NCBI GenBank assembly: GCA_937625935.1
Contig: OW569367.1
Location: 186,001-250,000 of the forward strand
Origin: Tetramitus jugosus
Lineage: Eukaryota > Heterolobosea > Eutetramitea > Acrasida > Vahlkampfiidae
DNA length: 64,000 nucleotides
Direction: 5' to 3'
Position numbers and translations under genes: made by a program. Shown one piece after another: positions 20,366-30,790 of the stretch (position 1 is the first letter of the stretch; each line of letters starts with the position of its first letter). Below the pieces are notes generated by a model that saw only the letters and a list, made by a program, of their open reading frames with translations, was not told the DNA's origin and did no database searches.

Positions 20366-23285
20366 TTATTTCTCCCACAGAGAAATTACATTTTCAAAAT
20401 TGGGTTGCTGTAATCGCTTGAGCATCTCGAGTGCTGATTTGTCATCTGGTTTTAAGTTCAAGAGACGGTGGAGGGATTCCATTGCCTCGGTTAACAAGCC
20501 TCCTTCTATGTACAGTTTAACTTGGTTTTGGAGTTTGCATATTGCTCGTTGTTCGAGGGAGGATTCATTAGCCATGCAAACCGCCTCATAAATATCCACT
20601 GGAGTTAAAGTTAAGGTTAGAGTTGAATTGTGATACGGAGGAAATACATAAACTGTACTTACAAGGTTGTTTTTTCCCTTTGAGACATACTCTCGAGATC
20701 CATCTACTTAAGATACAATCTTTCACTAGCTCTCTGGTTAGGGGACCTATAAGAACACTAGTGTCATATCTCTCATTGGCATAGGTAAGTCTCGAGGCAA
20801 CATTTACACCGTCACCCACGGCAGTGTAACTCACACGGTTTTGGCATCCAATATTCCCAACGAGACACTCTGACGTGTTTACTCCGATGTTCAACCTTAG
20901 TTGAGGGTATCCCAGCGCTATCCATTTCCTGTTCATTGCAATCAATGAGTTTTGTATCTTCACTGCGGCTCTCACTGCCTTGACCGCATGTTGAGGTACT
21001 GTTATCGGAGCATTGAATAGAGCCATTACTGTGTCTCCCATCTATTGGTTAAATATTGATGAGTAGGTGTTGTTTAATGAAAATAGTGAGAGGGGTGTAC
21101 ATACGAATTTATCAATCATTCCCTGCTCGCTGGATATAGCGTCAGTCAAATCATCCAGTAATATTTGTAAAATTTTCACAATGTTTTCAGGAGAGTTGGA
21201 ATTACAAATCTCTGAAAAGTGGGATATTCGAATAAACATGACAGATATATCTCTATCCTTGACTCCCAACTTTGCAATCTTCTTCTGAATGACCAGTGCT
21301 CGTACAATATCAGCAGGAACATAACTCTCAAAGTTGACTAAAGAATGAAACATTCGTCTCATATCCTTCCACATAAACTCTATTTCATACAAGCCACAGC
21401 TCAATGAATGAAGTTTTAAATTATTAAACTTCATGTTCGTAACTTTCCGAAGTTTCTGGGATATTACTAGTAGAGGTCTTGTGACAATCAAGCCCATAAT
21501 AACAGACAATATGATTATACCACTCATTGCTGGTAGTGATACAATAAGGGCTATTCGTTGTGCTTTGTTCACAGACTCTCTAATCTCAGACCGGAGTGAT
21601 ACAGTTATCATAAACCAGTTGAGATTACTGTCGGGATCAAATCGACTCATCGCAACAATCCAAACGTGATCTACGGAGTCTCGAAACAAGAATTGATCAC
21701 TTCCATTCATATCCAACTTTGATCCAAACTTTTGTGATATGTGTCGAGATGTTTCCTTAATAATAGAGTCTGAATGATTTGTTGCTTTTAACATGGTTCC
21801 ATTTCCAGTCACTGATCCCGAGCTTGAGGCAATGAGAAAGTACGATGCATCGATTACATAGATTCGGGTTGCATGTTCTGTAGTAACAATTGTACTGGAC
21901 AATCCATCTAATGACAGAGTCACCGATGCAACACCAAGGATGTTACTCGAATTGTCATACTGATGATAGGTCATCGCGCCAGTAATAGCCAAAAAAGTAG
22001 GATACGTTTTGGTTAGATAGACTTCTGACCATGTGATACGAGGACTATTTTCCTTGGCATCAATGTACCACTGCCGTTTTGTTGGATAATAATCTTGCAT
22101 TTGAGATATCATTTTACCTGGTCCGGATATACTTGAATTAAATTCGAAGAAAGTGAGGGTTCCATCTCCATCACTTACTGATTGCGTGAAATTTGTTTCA
22201 AACGTACCTCCATTCCAAGGATTTGAAAAGTCATAGTATTGAGACCGAATCTGCGTCGTATACACTCCAACGTAATTGTCCTGTTCATCGGCCATCGAAA
22301 CAATGCTGAATGGAGAATTCTTCAAGAAGCTGTACAATAGGGCAGTCTGTCTCTCTTTGCTCCAATGACCTTCCGGATCTGATATGTTTAGTCCGAACCT
22401 ATCCGAGAATATCAGTTCTTTTGCCATGACATTCAAATTACGCGGACCCAGTGCCATAGCTTCACGAACACAGCCCCGTATCCGTCTCAGAAGAAAGTAT
22501 CGATTGAACGATACAATTTCATCGACAGCCTTCCTTGTTGCATAGTAATTGACTATCCAAACTCCTCCGCCCACGAATAGAGCCACTAGTACGGAACATA
22601 GAACAAAGAGACCAAAAATGGACCATAGGAAACGCAAAGGATACAGCATCTTCATGCAAAATGTTCTCTTTTTCTTTTTCTTTTCCCATTCGATCGAGTA
22701 TAGTCTCTTCCTTCTCGCGATAGCTGTTTGCTCCTGTTCAAGTTGTTGCTTCTCTTGCTGTCCAAAACATCGACTCATTCGCTTCCGCTTCATTTCATTG
22801 ACTGGAGGTTGAATTTCTGTTTCGTTGTGTAGGTTATTCTTCCCGTGGTTGTATACATTATGATTGTGTCCCTTGATATTGTTCGGATAGCTCTCGTTTT
22901 CATTATTAACAATATACTTCATCTCATACGCTGCGCCATTCGCTGAAGAAGAAGGAAGAGGTAAAGAGTATGAGAAGTGAAAAGAGCTCACGTCTTCTTC
23001 TTCCGAATCCTTGCATGGAAGAATGAAGCTGAGGCGATGCGAGTTGAATCGGTCATTCAATTCACGCGTGCGTTGTTGATCACTAGGACTGTCCACAGTA
23101 TTGTTATCATTTTCATTGTTGTCATTGGTTGGACTTTGGCGACGGTTAACTTCAACTTCATCATCCATCGAGTTATCATCAGCTTCATGGACAAAGGAAG
23201 CGACGTTTATGGATGAAGACTCATCACTATCGTCTCGGCATGACAACGATGGAGAGGAATTCTCTGTTCCAGGTGGTGTTGTCAT
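20366..23285 (-). CDS. Membrane class III adenylate/guanylate cyclase-like protein
   Basis: Three exons on the minus strand: 23285-21105, 21041-20663 and 20598-20366; 930 residues. There is a 218-residue cytosolic N-terminus, TM1 at about 219-247, a large Cache-like extracellular region, a second TM (RIALIVSLPAMSGIIILSVI), a HAMP-like linker and a class III cyclase domain from about residue 680. The splice joins restore MIDKFMGDTVMALF and KGKKQPLDIYEAV. Conserved catalytic features seen: Lys and Asp730 in DKFMGD, the Asp of VGDGVNVASRL, and the Asn and Arg of the same helix. However, the first metal-binding Asp is Arg686 (VMFIRISHF instead of F-x-D-I). It may be inactive alone or act as a partner subunit. 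A short helical C-tail has TPR-like character. Confidence 0.88.
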
Positions 23286-23752
23286 GATTGTTGATCATGC
23301 GGTTATGTGTGAACTAGTTGTGTTTTTTGAGCATCACTGTCCTTTACATGATGAGTGTATTTTGGGCAAAGTCGGGATTCAGATGTATTCACCCGAGATC
23401 ACGCACTTGGGACAAATGGAGTTCTTGTCAGATTATGGGAGTTCCTAGTTCCTCCTGAGCTAATCACATGTTCAATTTGGTTTGGTTCAGAGTGAAAAAT
23501 GTTCGCCCTTTAACTAAACCGTGCACTCTGAGAAGTGGCGTGCATGTTTGTGATAGAGGAGAATCATGGTATGTCATGACTGTGGGTGGTGAATGTGGTC
23601 CTATCTGCACAAGCAACAAAATTGATCATGAGGTGTTATGCAATTATCTATTGAAATGATGGCTGTCGCGGTTCAAGAACAAAAATCTAACAGCGCACTC
23701 CTATTGTGGGACAACATCAAAAATTTATTTGCATTCCGATAATTATCGGACC
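23286..23752. other. Spacer between cyclase and WD40 genes
   Basis: About 470 bases. One 63-codon plus-strand frame with an ATG at 23468 ends at 23659 (it includes VMTVGGECGPICTSNK) but has no recognised relative. I treat it as probably non-coding. No repeats or RNA genes were seen. Confidence 0.4.
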
Positions 23753-25969
23753 CTAATGCAATCCCAACAAGTCGTCCAACTTACGACTTATCCGATCGCT
23801 GGGTATGGTGAGTCGAGTCTCAGGTGCTGGTGACTGTGGTGTTCGAGAGTCAGACTTGTTCAATTTGTCATATGGCCGCTTCCAGAAGAATCGATGCCCT
23901 TCAACAAAATATTGATTCGCATACCATACATTGGCCTCAACTTCACTCACAGTTTGATTATCTTCTGCATTTCTTCTTATTATTTTCGATGCTCTTAGAT
24001 CACAATCCTTTACAAATACAGTTCCTTGCATCGCAAAACTTTTCACCTTTGTTCTCTTGAAACACAATTTGTTCATTTGCTTTTCAGCGTTGCTCTTTGG
24101 TGTGAGATGATACAAGTCAAACTTGGACTGTTTCACATTCCAACCCATCAATAGCAAGTCAAAATTACCGTTTCCATCCCTCAAGTCAGTATTCTCCACA
24201 CGACAAATGTTAAATTGCGACATTCCTTCGTAGAGACGCAATTCTGATACTTCTACACCACCATTCAAGTGACAACCACCGTCCTGAGGTATTCTACAAC
24301 TCCATCCGACGACTCTTCGATCTCCCTCGTTGACCCAGAATCTCACGTGCCAATAGGAACCGTCATCGCATGTTACGTTTTGCAACTGATACACTGGAGC
24401 TACATCACTGTACGGATGAACGACCTGTATCAATGTCGCCACTCGAACCACATACAATGCGTTAAACACCTGATCAGAGTCAGAATCGGGATCAAAGAAT
24501 GGATTTGCGTACTTTGCATCATTCAAATTCCAAATACGGACGAATCCGTCAGCGCCACACGTGGCCAACAAGTACTTTTTGACAGAGGAACCAATCACAG
24601 AAATGGAGTGAATCCTTCCTCTGTGATGCGAATTCCTGTGATTGAAGCACTTCCATATCATGCTCACACTCAACTCTTTTGCTTGTTGCGCCGAGGTACT
24701 GCTGGTTCCACTACTGACGCCGCTACTGCTGATGCTGCTTGCGCTGTTACCAATATTTGTTCCACTGCTAATGTTCAAACTGCTTGCACTACTAATGTGA
24801 ATACCAGTGTTATTATTGCTCGACGATGCTCCACTGTTTGCTGCACTAGTTGACGTTGCTGTCACAGTTCCTCCACTCATTGCAGTAGTCGAACCACTCG
24901 TGGCAGTAGCAGCAGAAGAAGTCGAAGTATTCATGTTCGTTGACATTGTTGTGCTTGTTGTCGTTGTCACTGCTGTATCACTCGCGTTCAACGTGTGATT
25001 CTTCAAATGAACACCATTGCTTGCATCTCTCGCCACTTCCAACACTTTGCACCTACCAGTGTTACTACCCAAAAAAATCAGTTTGCCCAATTTTTGTGCA
25101 CATGTAATACTGTCGCCCATATCTGACAAATAAATTGATTTTAGTCGATTCAATTTCACTGTATGAGACCGTGAAGGTACTGATGTTGCTGCTACTGACG
25201 ATGAAGATGACGACGTAGCAGCAAATGGCAAAGATGATGAGGTTGTTTGATGCGCAAGTGTCGGAGAATGATGACTCGATGAGGATGATGATGAAAAGAA
25301 GGCATCATTTTGTGATGTTGATAACGGTGGTGGTGGTGGTGGTGAATGTGATGATAGGGAAGCTAGAGAATGACCTTGATCCACAATCTCCCACAGTGTC
25401 ACTGTGCAGTCATTGGTGGTGATCATGAGCGAATTTCCATCGACAAACGTGCATGTTTGAAACTTGTTGGGCACTGGGATTTTGGTCAGTGCATTGTACA
25501 CGAGTGCATGAGAGGAATCTTCGCCCAAACTCGTTCCATTTTCAAATAGTTTGATCGCTGGAGGAGAAGATGATGATGATGATGATTGGGTGGATGATGA
25601 TGATGATGATGATGGTGGTGATGGTGATGGTGATGAAGGTTTGTGAATTTGTTGGTGATTGATGGGAATGGACCATTTGATGATACTTTGATCCATGGAG
25701 GCACTGTAAAAGACGTGATCAATGGGATCCATCTCTGACAACTTGTTCACGATATTAAAGTGTCTTTTTTTTGATTTTTCATGCATTGCTTTCAAATTCT
25801 TTGCAATTGTTTCTTGATTCTCACTCGCACTATTGTTGTTGTTGTAGTTGTTGTTGTTGTGATGGTCCGTTGTTGATTGATTGTTGTTGTGATGCTGATT
25901 GCGACGGGAGTGAATCATTGGGTCCAATAGTGTCAGGTCGTCTGTCGCTTCAGAGCTTGATTGAAACAT
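23753..25969 (-). CDS. WD40-repeat-like protein with Ser/Thr low-complexity insert
   Basis: Single exon, 738 residues, ATG at 25969. WD-like strands are visible near residue 65-75 (HVFYSASMDQSIIKWSIP) and near residue 475 (LLATCGADGFVRIWNLNDA), with further blade-like segments (VDGNSLMITTNDCTVTLWEI). A propeller is therefore likely. It is interrupted by poly-Ser (150-residue scale) and by a long Thr/Ser/Ala-rich tract at about 335-435. The Asn-rich N-terminus and the C-terminal RLTIPSDRISRKLDDLLGLH are not recognised. Function is unknown; the shape suggests a scaffold. Low-complexity tracts arise from GAT/TGC/CAA triplet runs in the DNA. Confidence 0.7.
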   Translation of the reverse strand: MFQSSSEATDDLTLLDPMIHSRRNQHHNNNQSTTDHHNNNNYNNNNSASENQETIAKNLKAMHEKSKKRHFNIVNKLSEMDPIDHVFYSASMDQSIIKWSIPINHQQIHKPSSPSPSPPSSSSSSSTQSSSSSSSPPAIKLFENGTSLGEDSSHALVYNALTKIPVPNKFQTCTFVDGNSLMITTNDCTVTLWEIVDQGHSLASLSSHSPPPPPPLSTSQNDAFFSSSSSSSHHSPTLAHQTTSSSLPFAATSSSSSSVAATSVPSRSHTVKLNRLKSIYLSDMGDSITCAQKLGKLIFLGSNTGRCKVLEVARDASNGVHLKNHTLNASDTAVTTTTSTTMSTNMNTSTSSAATATSGSTTAMSGGTVTATSTSAANSGASSSNNNTGIHISSASSLNISSGTNIGNSASSISSSGVSSGTSSTSAQQAKELSVSMIWKCFNHRNSHHRGRIHSISVIGSSVKKYLLATCGADGFVRIWNLNDAKYANPFFDPDSDSDQVFNALYVVRVATLIQVVHPYSDVAPVYQLQNVTCDDGSYWHVRFWVNEGDRRVVGWSCRIPQDGGCHLNGGVEVSELRLYEGMSQFNICRVENTDLRDGNGNFDLLLMGWNVKQSKFDLYHLTPKSNAEKQMNKLCFKRTKVKSFAMQGTVFVKDCDLRASKIIRRNAEDNQTVSEVEANVWYANQYFVEGHRFFWKRPYDKLNKSDSRTPQSPAPETRLTIPSDRISRKLDDLLGLH

Positions 25970-26263
25970 TTTTGGTGTAAACGTTCGTGATAGGCAGGAA
26001 TCGTTATTTTTGAAAGTATCAAAACGAGTTGATGATGATTTGGTTTGGTTTCTTTCTGACAGCTCCAGATTTTTTTTGGTTGGGGCAGAGAAGTTTTTGT
26101 AAGTTCATGAGTCGGAGTGGTTGTCTTCGAACTGTCAGTACGGAAGTAACCACTTTTATGGACAACAAAGTTAACATGGTTGACTGAAAGAGCGAGATAT
26201 TTACAGGAATAGAGTCTTTACAGGGTTGGGTGAGTCAGAATCACTTAAGTTTTGCTTCTCCGT

Positions 26264-28894
26264 TCAATACCCATAGCTAGCTCCAATCTTTCTCTTGGCA
26301 ATTTTCTTTGAGACTCTTGGAATCTTTCTTCTCTTTTGAATTTTAGAATATGTGCAACTGGTGTAGGATCTGTCAAAGGTACCCTTTCGTGATATTGTGC
26401 TTCTTCTGATGTTATTACTCTCGACCACACTGGAGCTAGCGTAATTGATATTTTGAATCTGTGCACCAAACTCCAACCAGAGTGGAGCATTCTCTGTTTG
26501 TTGGGATGAAGCCATTGGTTCATGTCGAGTAATTGGGCTTTCAGGTGGTGGGACCTGAGGACTAGTACACGTAATCTCGCTCGTGTTTTGAGCGAGTTGT
26601 TCTACATTACAGGAGAACACTTCATGATTTGGAGCAATAGGAGACACTTCGAGTTCCATCTCTTGTTGAATGCTTTGTGGTACTTCTATCACCTGTGTTT
26701 CCATACAGTCTTCATGCTCTTGGATGTTTGTAATGATTTGTTCAAGTACCATTCTCTCAGGTTCGTCTAATCTTTGCACATTTTCTACTTCATTTGAGAT
26801 TGTTTCCATTGGCTCAACATTTTCAATCATTTCAACACTTGCAGTAGGTATCTCCTCTTGGATCACCTGCTCAGCCACAATAACCTGAGTTTCGTGGTCG
26901 TCACAGGCTAGCATCTCACTGGAAGCACCCATTGGTTGTTCCAGTGCTTGGACTGAGGTAAGCTTGATGCTTGCTTCCAATGGTTCTTCATGCACTTGAG
27001 TTTCTTCCTCATAGTCTGCAAATAACTCTCTTCTTAGAGAATGTTCTTTTGTGCTTGGATCGTCCATGTGAACTGTGTTTCTTGTAGGAGTGTAACTACA
27101 ATACTCTAGATGAAGTTCAACTTCATGTTGGGACTGTCTTCTAGAGGTTGTCTGGTTCACACCTTGTGGAGAGGATCCAATTCCGGACTCGAGTGAATCT
27201 ACTGGTTCTTCAGAGTCTTGCATAGAATCTAACTCAAGATCCATTTCTTCACTGTGTTTTTCTTTTGAGAAAGGTGTCTGAGTTCGTGAGATAGGTGCTG
27301 TGCTTGGAGAGCCAAACACAGTATTAAATGTGACAGTTTTTAGCCCAAGGAGCTCCTGTTTCGCTTTATCAGCAGACTGCTTCCGTTCTGAGCTTCTTGG
27401 AGTCACGAAACGATCAGGAATGTCATTCACTTCGCCGTCACTGAGATTAGAAACTACTGGAGTTGTAGGAGTCATTTCAGAAATATTTTCTTGTGGGGTT
27501 AAGTATGTTGGTGCTGGAGTAAAGATAGGAGCCTTGGTTGTCAGCAAGCGAGATGGTGTCTTCATTGGCGTTTTAGAGGTGTCCTGAGGATTTTCCATCA
27601 GTTCATCACTTGGATCGATGGCTTCTGGTTCCTCTTGTGAAGAAGCCATCTCGTTCGATTCATCTTGTTGTGATTGTGATGTTTCCTCAATAGAGTGTTG
27701 ATCGACAGTTGAGAGCGAAAAATTCATACCAGCAGTTACATTGTCCTGACTTGAGTCGTTTTGGTTGCCAAACATGTCGACATCTGCTTCGTCATCACAA
27801 AAGACAAGAGTCTTTTGTGGGTTACTAGCTCGTTGAGGTCGATTGTTCTCGTTTGGTGAAAAGAGAGAGCGAGAAGGAGAAAGCAGTGCTCTTTTCACAG
27901 TTGATTTAGGGGTTGTTCGCAGACGAATGCTCTCCTTCAATTTCTCTTTTTCTACCTTTCTTACTCTCTTGAATTTGCTATATGTATGGAATATTCTGGA
28001 ATTCATAAAGTAGATATCACAGGATAATGTTCCATCAGCATTTTCTTGGCTCTCTTCAATTCGACTTGCCATAAACTTTCTCAATCCCTCATTCAGAATG
28101 CTCTTAGGTTCAGCATGGAATTCAAACTCTGCCTTTTCGTAAATTTTAACAATTTCCTTATAATTTCCAACCAATTCTTCTGCTTGGGCCCTGCTTGTCC
28201 AGTAGTAGGCACTTCGAGATGCAGGAATAGAAAGATTTGACATGGAGAGCATACCTTGGAACAGCTCTCGAGCTTGCTGTATATCGCCCTCTCTTGCTTT
28301 ATCTAGAGCACATTGGATCAATAGGTTCAAATCCACGCTCTTTGCTTTTACACTTCTTTCTCTAACCTTTGTAGTCTTTGTGATTGACTTGTTATGAGGT
28401 GTTGGAGTGAACCGAATACTTGCCTGTCTCTTGGCAATAAAAGAAGCATCTCCGTTGAGTCTGGCTTGTCTCTCTTTCTCCCAATTGGCCAAGCTTTCAG
28501 ATCTTGACGAAGAAGAGCCAAACACAGAAATGTAGGACGAAGAGGAATCTCTTCTGCTTGGACTCCTCTGAGAAACTTCCTTGTTCGTGGTTGCTTGATC
28601 TGTTGTTGTTGGTCTTGGAGTAGAAGACATGGATTGACGGCTTTGGAATGGAGTCCGAGATATTGTTGGTGTACGGGTTACATGAGCGGATGAGTGACGT
28701 CTTTTGAGGTCAGATCCAGGAGTCTTTGGAGTCTTTGGCGTGTTTTGTATGTTTTGTTGCCTTTGTAGTTGAAATTGTTTCAATCGTTCTCTCATGGTGC
28801 TTGGTTGAGTAGTGGTTGGAGAGGCAGAAGTTCTCTGAGAACCTCCAACAGCTGAACCAGAAGGAGAGGTACGGAAGGGAGTGAATCGAAACAT
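26264..28894 (-). CDS. Ser/Thr-rich protein with CKAP2-like C-terminal helical module (tentative)
   Basis: Single exon, 876 residues. The N-terminus is basic and SP/TP-rich (SSTPRP, TPKTPKTPGSD), typical of a CDK-regulated, microtubule- or chromatin-associated protein. Residues about 190-290 form helices (NLLIQCALDKAREGDIQQAR, then YKEIVKIYEKAEFEFHAEPK) that resemble the TPR-like C-terminal module of cytoskeleton-associated protein CKAP2. The remaining 500 residues are disordered and Glu/Ser-rich. A strongly basic tail closes it (KIQKRRKIPRVSKKIAKRK). I cannot exclude another TPR protein. It shares a 197-base bidirectional promoter, with two E2F-like GGCGGGAA boxes, with AK6. Confidence 0.6.
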   Translation of the reverse strand: MFRFTPFRTSPSGSAVGGSQRTSASPTTTQPSTMRERLKQFQLQRQQNIQNTPKTPKTPGSDLKRRHSSAHVTRTPTISRTPFQSRQSMSSTPRPTTTDQATTNKEVSQRSPSRRDSSSSYISVFGSSSSRSESLANWEKERQARLNGDASFIAKRQASIRFTPTPHNKSITKTTKVRERSVKAKSVDLNLLIQCALDKAREGDIQQARELFQGMLSMSNLSIPASRSAYYWTSRAQAEELVGNYKEIVKIYEKAEFEFHAEPKSILNEGLRKFMASRIEESQENADGTLSCDIYFMNSRIFHTYSKFKRVRKVEKEKLKESIRLRTTPKSTVKRALLSPSRSLFSPNENNRPQRASNPQKTLVFCDDEADVDMFGNQNDSSQDNVTAGMNFSLSTVDQHSIEETSQSQQDESNEMASSQEEPEAIDPSDELMENPQDTSKTPMKTPSRLLTTKAPIFTPAPTYLTPQENISEMTPTTPVVSNLSDGEVNDIPDRFVTPRSSERKQSADKAKQELLGLKTVTFNTVFGSPSTAPISRTQTPFSKEKHSEEMDLELDSMQDSEEPVDSLESGIGSSPQGVNQTTSRRQSQHEVELHLEYCSYTPTRNTVHMDDPSTKEHSLRRELFADYEEETQVHEEPLEASIKLTSVQALEQPMGASSEMLACDDHETQVIVAEQVIQEEIPTASVEMIENVEPMETISNEVENVQRLDEPERMVLEQIITNIQEHEDCMETQVIEVPQSIQQEMELEVSPIAPNHEVFSCNVEQLAQNTSEITCTSPQVPPPESPITRHEPMASSQQTENAPLWLEFGAQIQNINYASSSVVESNNIRRSTISRKGTFDRSYTSCTYSKIQKRRKIPRVSKKIAKRKIGASYGY

Positions 28895-29013
28895 GGCAAT
28901 ATTATGTTGTTTTGATCAAAACGCAAGAGAAGCTTTTTGTTTTGGTGAATGATTTTGTTTTTGGAGCTTTGGAATTGTTCGCAACTTTAATCTCTGAGAT
29001 CAACGACTCCTCG

Positions 29014-29048
29014 TTGGCGGGAAACCGGGCAATATTTTCGGCGGGAAG
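29014..29048. promoter_or_regulatory. Two E2F-like boxes in the bidirectional promoter of the CKAP2-like and AK6 genes
   Basis: TTGGCGGGAAA (29014-29024) and TTTCGGCGGGAAG (29036-29048) match the E2F consensus in the same orientation. They lie in a 197-base spacer between divergent start codons. Two tandem copies make chance less likely, but this is still motif-based. Confidence 0.45.
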
Positions 29049-29091
29049 CGGACAAAACAATACACAAAACCACACCAACACAACAACGAAA

Positions 29092-29664
29092 ATGGCACAA
29101 CAACAAACGAGCAAGGAATGGCGCAAAGTACCCAACATTCTCATCACTGGAACACCGGGCACAGGAAAAACTTGTCTGACTGAAAATTTGTTCAATGAGC
29201 TCTCATCAAAAAACATTGCCTATCAAGTGATCAATGTATCAGAAGCCGCAAAGACCAATGGTTTTGTCGAGTCGGAGAAGGACTCTGCGAGAGACACCTA
29301 TGTGTTAGATGAAGATCGACTACTTGATTGGATGGAAGATGAATTGGGTACTGACAATCGCAAGGGTTTCATTGTCGATTATCATGCAAGTGAGTTGTTC
29401 CCCGAGAGATGGTTCGATTTAGTGATTGTGATGCACGCTGACACGAATCTGTTGTATCAGAGACTTCAGAAGAGAGGATACTCTGAGTCCAAGATTCAAG
29501 AGAATGTCCAATGTGAAATTTTCAATATTTGTGAAGATGAGGCCAGAGGCAGCTATGACGAGAGTATCATTAAAGTTTATCAGAATAATACATTGGACGA
29601 CATGGAGCAAATTACGGATACCGTGGCCACAATGATTGCTCAAGCATTCGCTCAAAGACAATAA
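29092..29664 (+). CDS. AK6: Adenylate kinase 6 (Fap7/hCINAP)
   Basis: Single exon, 190 residues, ATG at 29092. The P-loop GTPGTGKT lies at about residues 22-29. It continues AYQVINVSEAAKTNGF, LDEDRLLDWMEDEL and VDYHASELFPERWFDLVIVM, all family hallmarks. AK6 is a nuclear/nucleolar NMP kinase-ATPase needed for 40S rRNA cleavage, and it binds RPS14. The frame is open another 60 codons upstream but has no ATG there, so I chose the first ATG, which leaves about 20 residues before the P-loop core. Length fits the family (about 170-200). Confidence 0.95.
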   Translation: MAQQQTSKEWRKVPNILITGTPGTGKTCLTENLFNELSSKNIAYQVINVSEAAKTNGFVESEKDSARDTYVLDEDRLLDWMEDELGTDNRKGFIVDYHASELFPERWFDLVIVMHADTNLLYQRLQKRGYSESKIQENVQCEIFNICEDEARGSYDESIIKVYQNNTLDDMEQITDTVATMIAQAFAQRQ

Positions 29665-29810
29665 ACATGTTTACAAAGTATAATTTTTACAATTTTTTTT
29701 TTCATTTTTGTACAGTGAGGTTAGGCAGCCACTAGTGTGCACCCAATGATGAGCACGTGGTCCTTGAAGTGCTTATGTATCAAATGTATATATATAGACA
29801 CACATATAAA

Positions 29811-30499
29811 TTACAGTTCAAAATCAGCCAAATCAGCATCAGAGGCCGAAGCATTAGACAAGGTTTCATCATCTTCTTCCTCCTCGTTAGCCTTCTCTTC
29901 CTCACCACCAAATTTCAAGTCCTCTTCCTTTGCATATCTCTGGCAATAATCTGTCACTTTTCGCTTAAATCTCTCTGGTTCCCTCATCATCAATGCAGCA
30001 GCCTCCCCATTCATTGGATCACTTGGATTCGGATAGGTCAACAACTGTGGCAAGAACACATCAAAAATATTGATCAAATCAAACATTGGTGACCAAGTCT
30101 GATTGATTACATCGAGACAGACGGAACCTGACATTTCATCCACATTCGGATGATAAATTGTGTTACAAAATCCAATCGAAGGTGACTTGTATGGATAGTT
30201 CTCTGGAATGGTGACACGAACTTTCCATGCACCTCCCTCATAGGGTGTATCTTTTGGTCCATGGAACTTTACAAAGAATTCTCTTGGATCATCTCCTTCC
30301 ATTACTACTTTGTAATCACTCATCATGCTAATAGTATGTATAGGTATAGTAGAATAGGATGCATCATAAATTAGAGTCAGCATGCTGTGTGGTATATATC
30401 AAGTCATGACTATTTGTTTTTGGGGTACACTTACAGTTTCATAAGGTCCATCTCTCTTCTCTTGGTGGGAGAGCTAATAAATCTGCCAGGTGATGCCAT
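29811..30499 (-). CDS. UBE2H: Ubiquitin-conjugating enzyme E2 H
   Basis: Two exons, minus strand: 30499-30435 and 30327-29811; 193 residues. Exon 1 reads [20 protein letters not shown] and joins at [10 protein letters not shown]. The UBC fold shows [28 protein letters not shown] and the active-site Cys92 in [13 protein letters not shown], followed by [16 protein letters not shown]. The [13 protein letters not shown] context and the acidic Ser/Asp-rich tail are the signature of UBE2H/Ubc8, the E2 of the GID/CTLH ligase. The adjacent YIF1 gene is divergent. Confidence 0.95.
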
Positions 30500-30790
30500 T
30501 GTTGGTGTAAAATTTTTTTAGCTTGTGTGTATATTGCTGAAGCTATAGGTTGTTGCTGTTGTTGTTGACAGGGAATCAGTCAGTTGTTATTGTTGCTATT
30601 GTTGTGTGTGTTGGTTCAAAAAGAAGCAGCTGCAGGAGTTTTTTGTTTGAATGAATTTCCCCGTGTGGCAGAATCTATTTTTATTCACTATTGTAAAGAA
30701 CTGAAGAAGAGAAATTTTCTCCTCTTCGAACCACGAAACAAAAAAACTGACGACTTTGATTATCTAAATCGATTGACAATAACGACATTA

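Noticed and set aside
24269-24853. 194-codon plus-strand frame across the WD40 gene
   Set aside because: Antisense of the Ser/Thr-rich repeat tract; repetitive composition explains it.
28912-29091. 60-codon upstream extension of AK6
   Set aside because: It starts at TTG rather than ATG and runs through the promoter with its GC boxes; the ATG at 29092 gives the normal family length.
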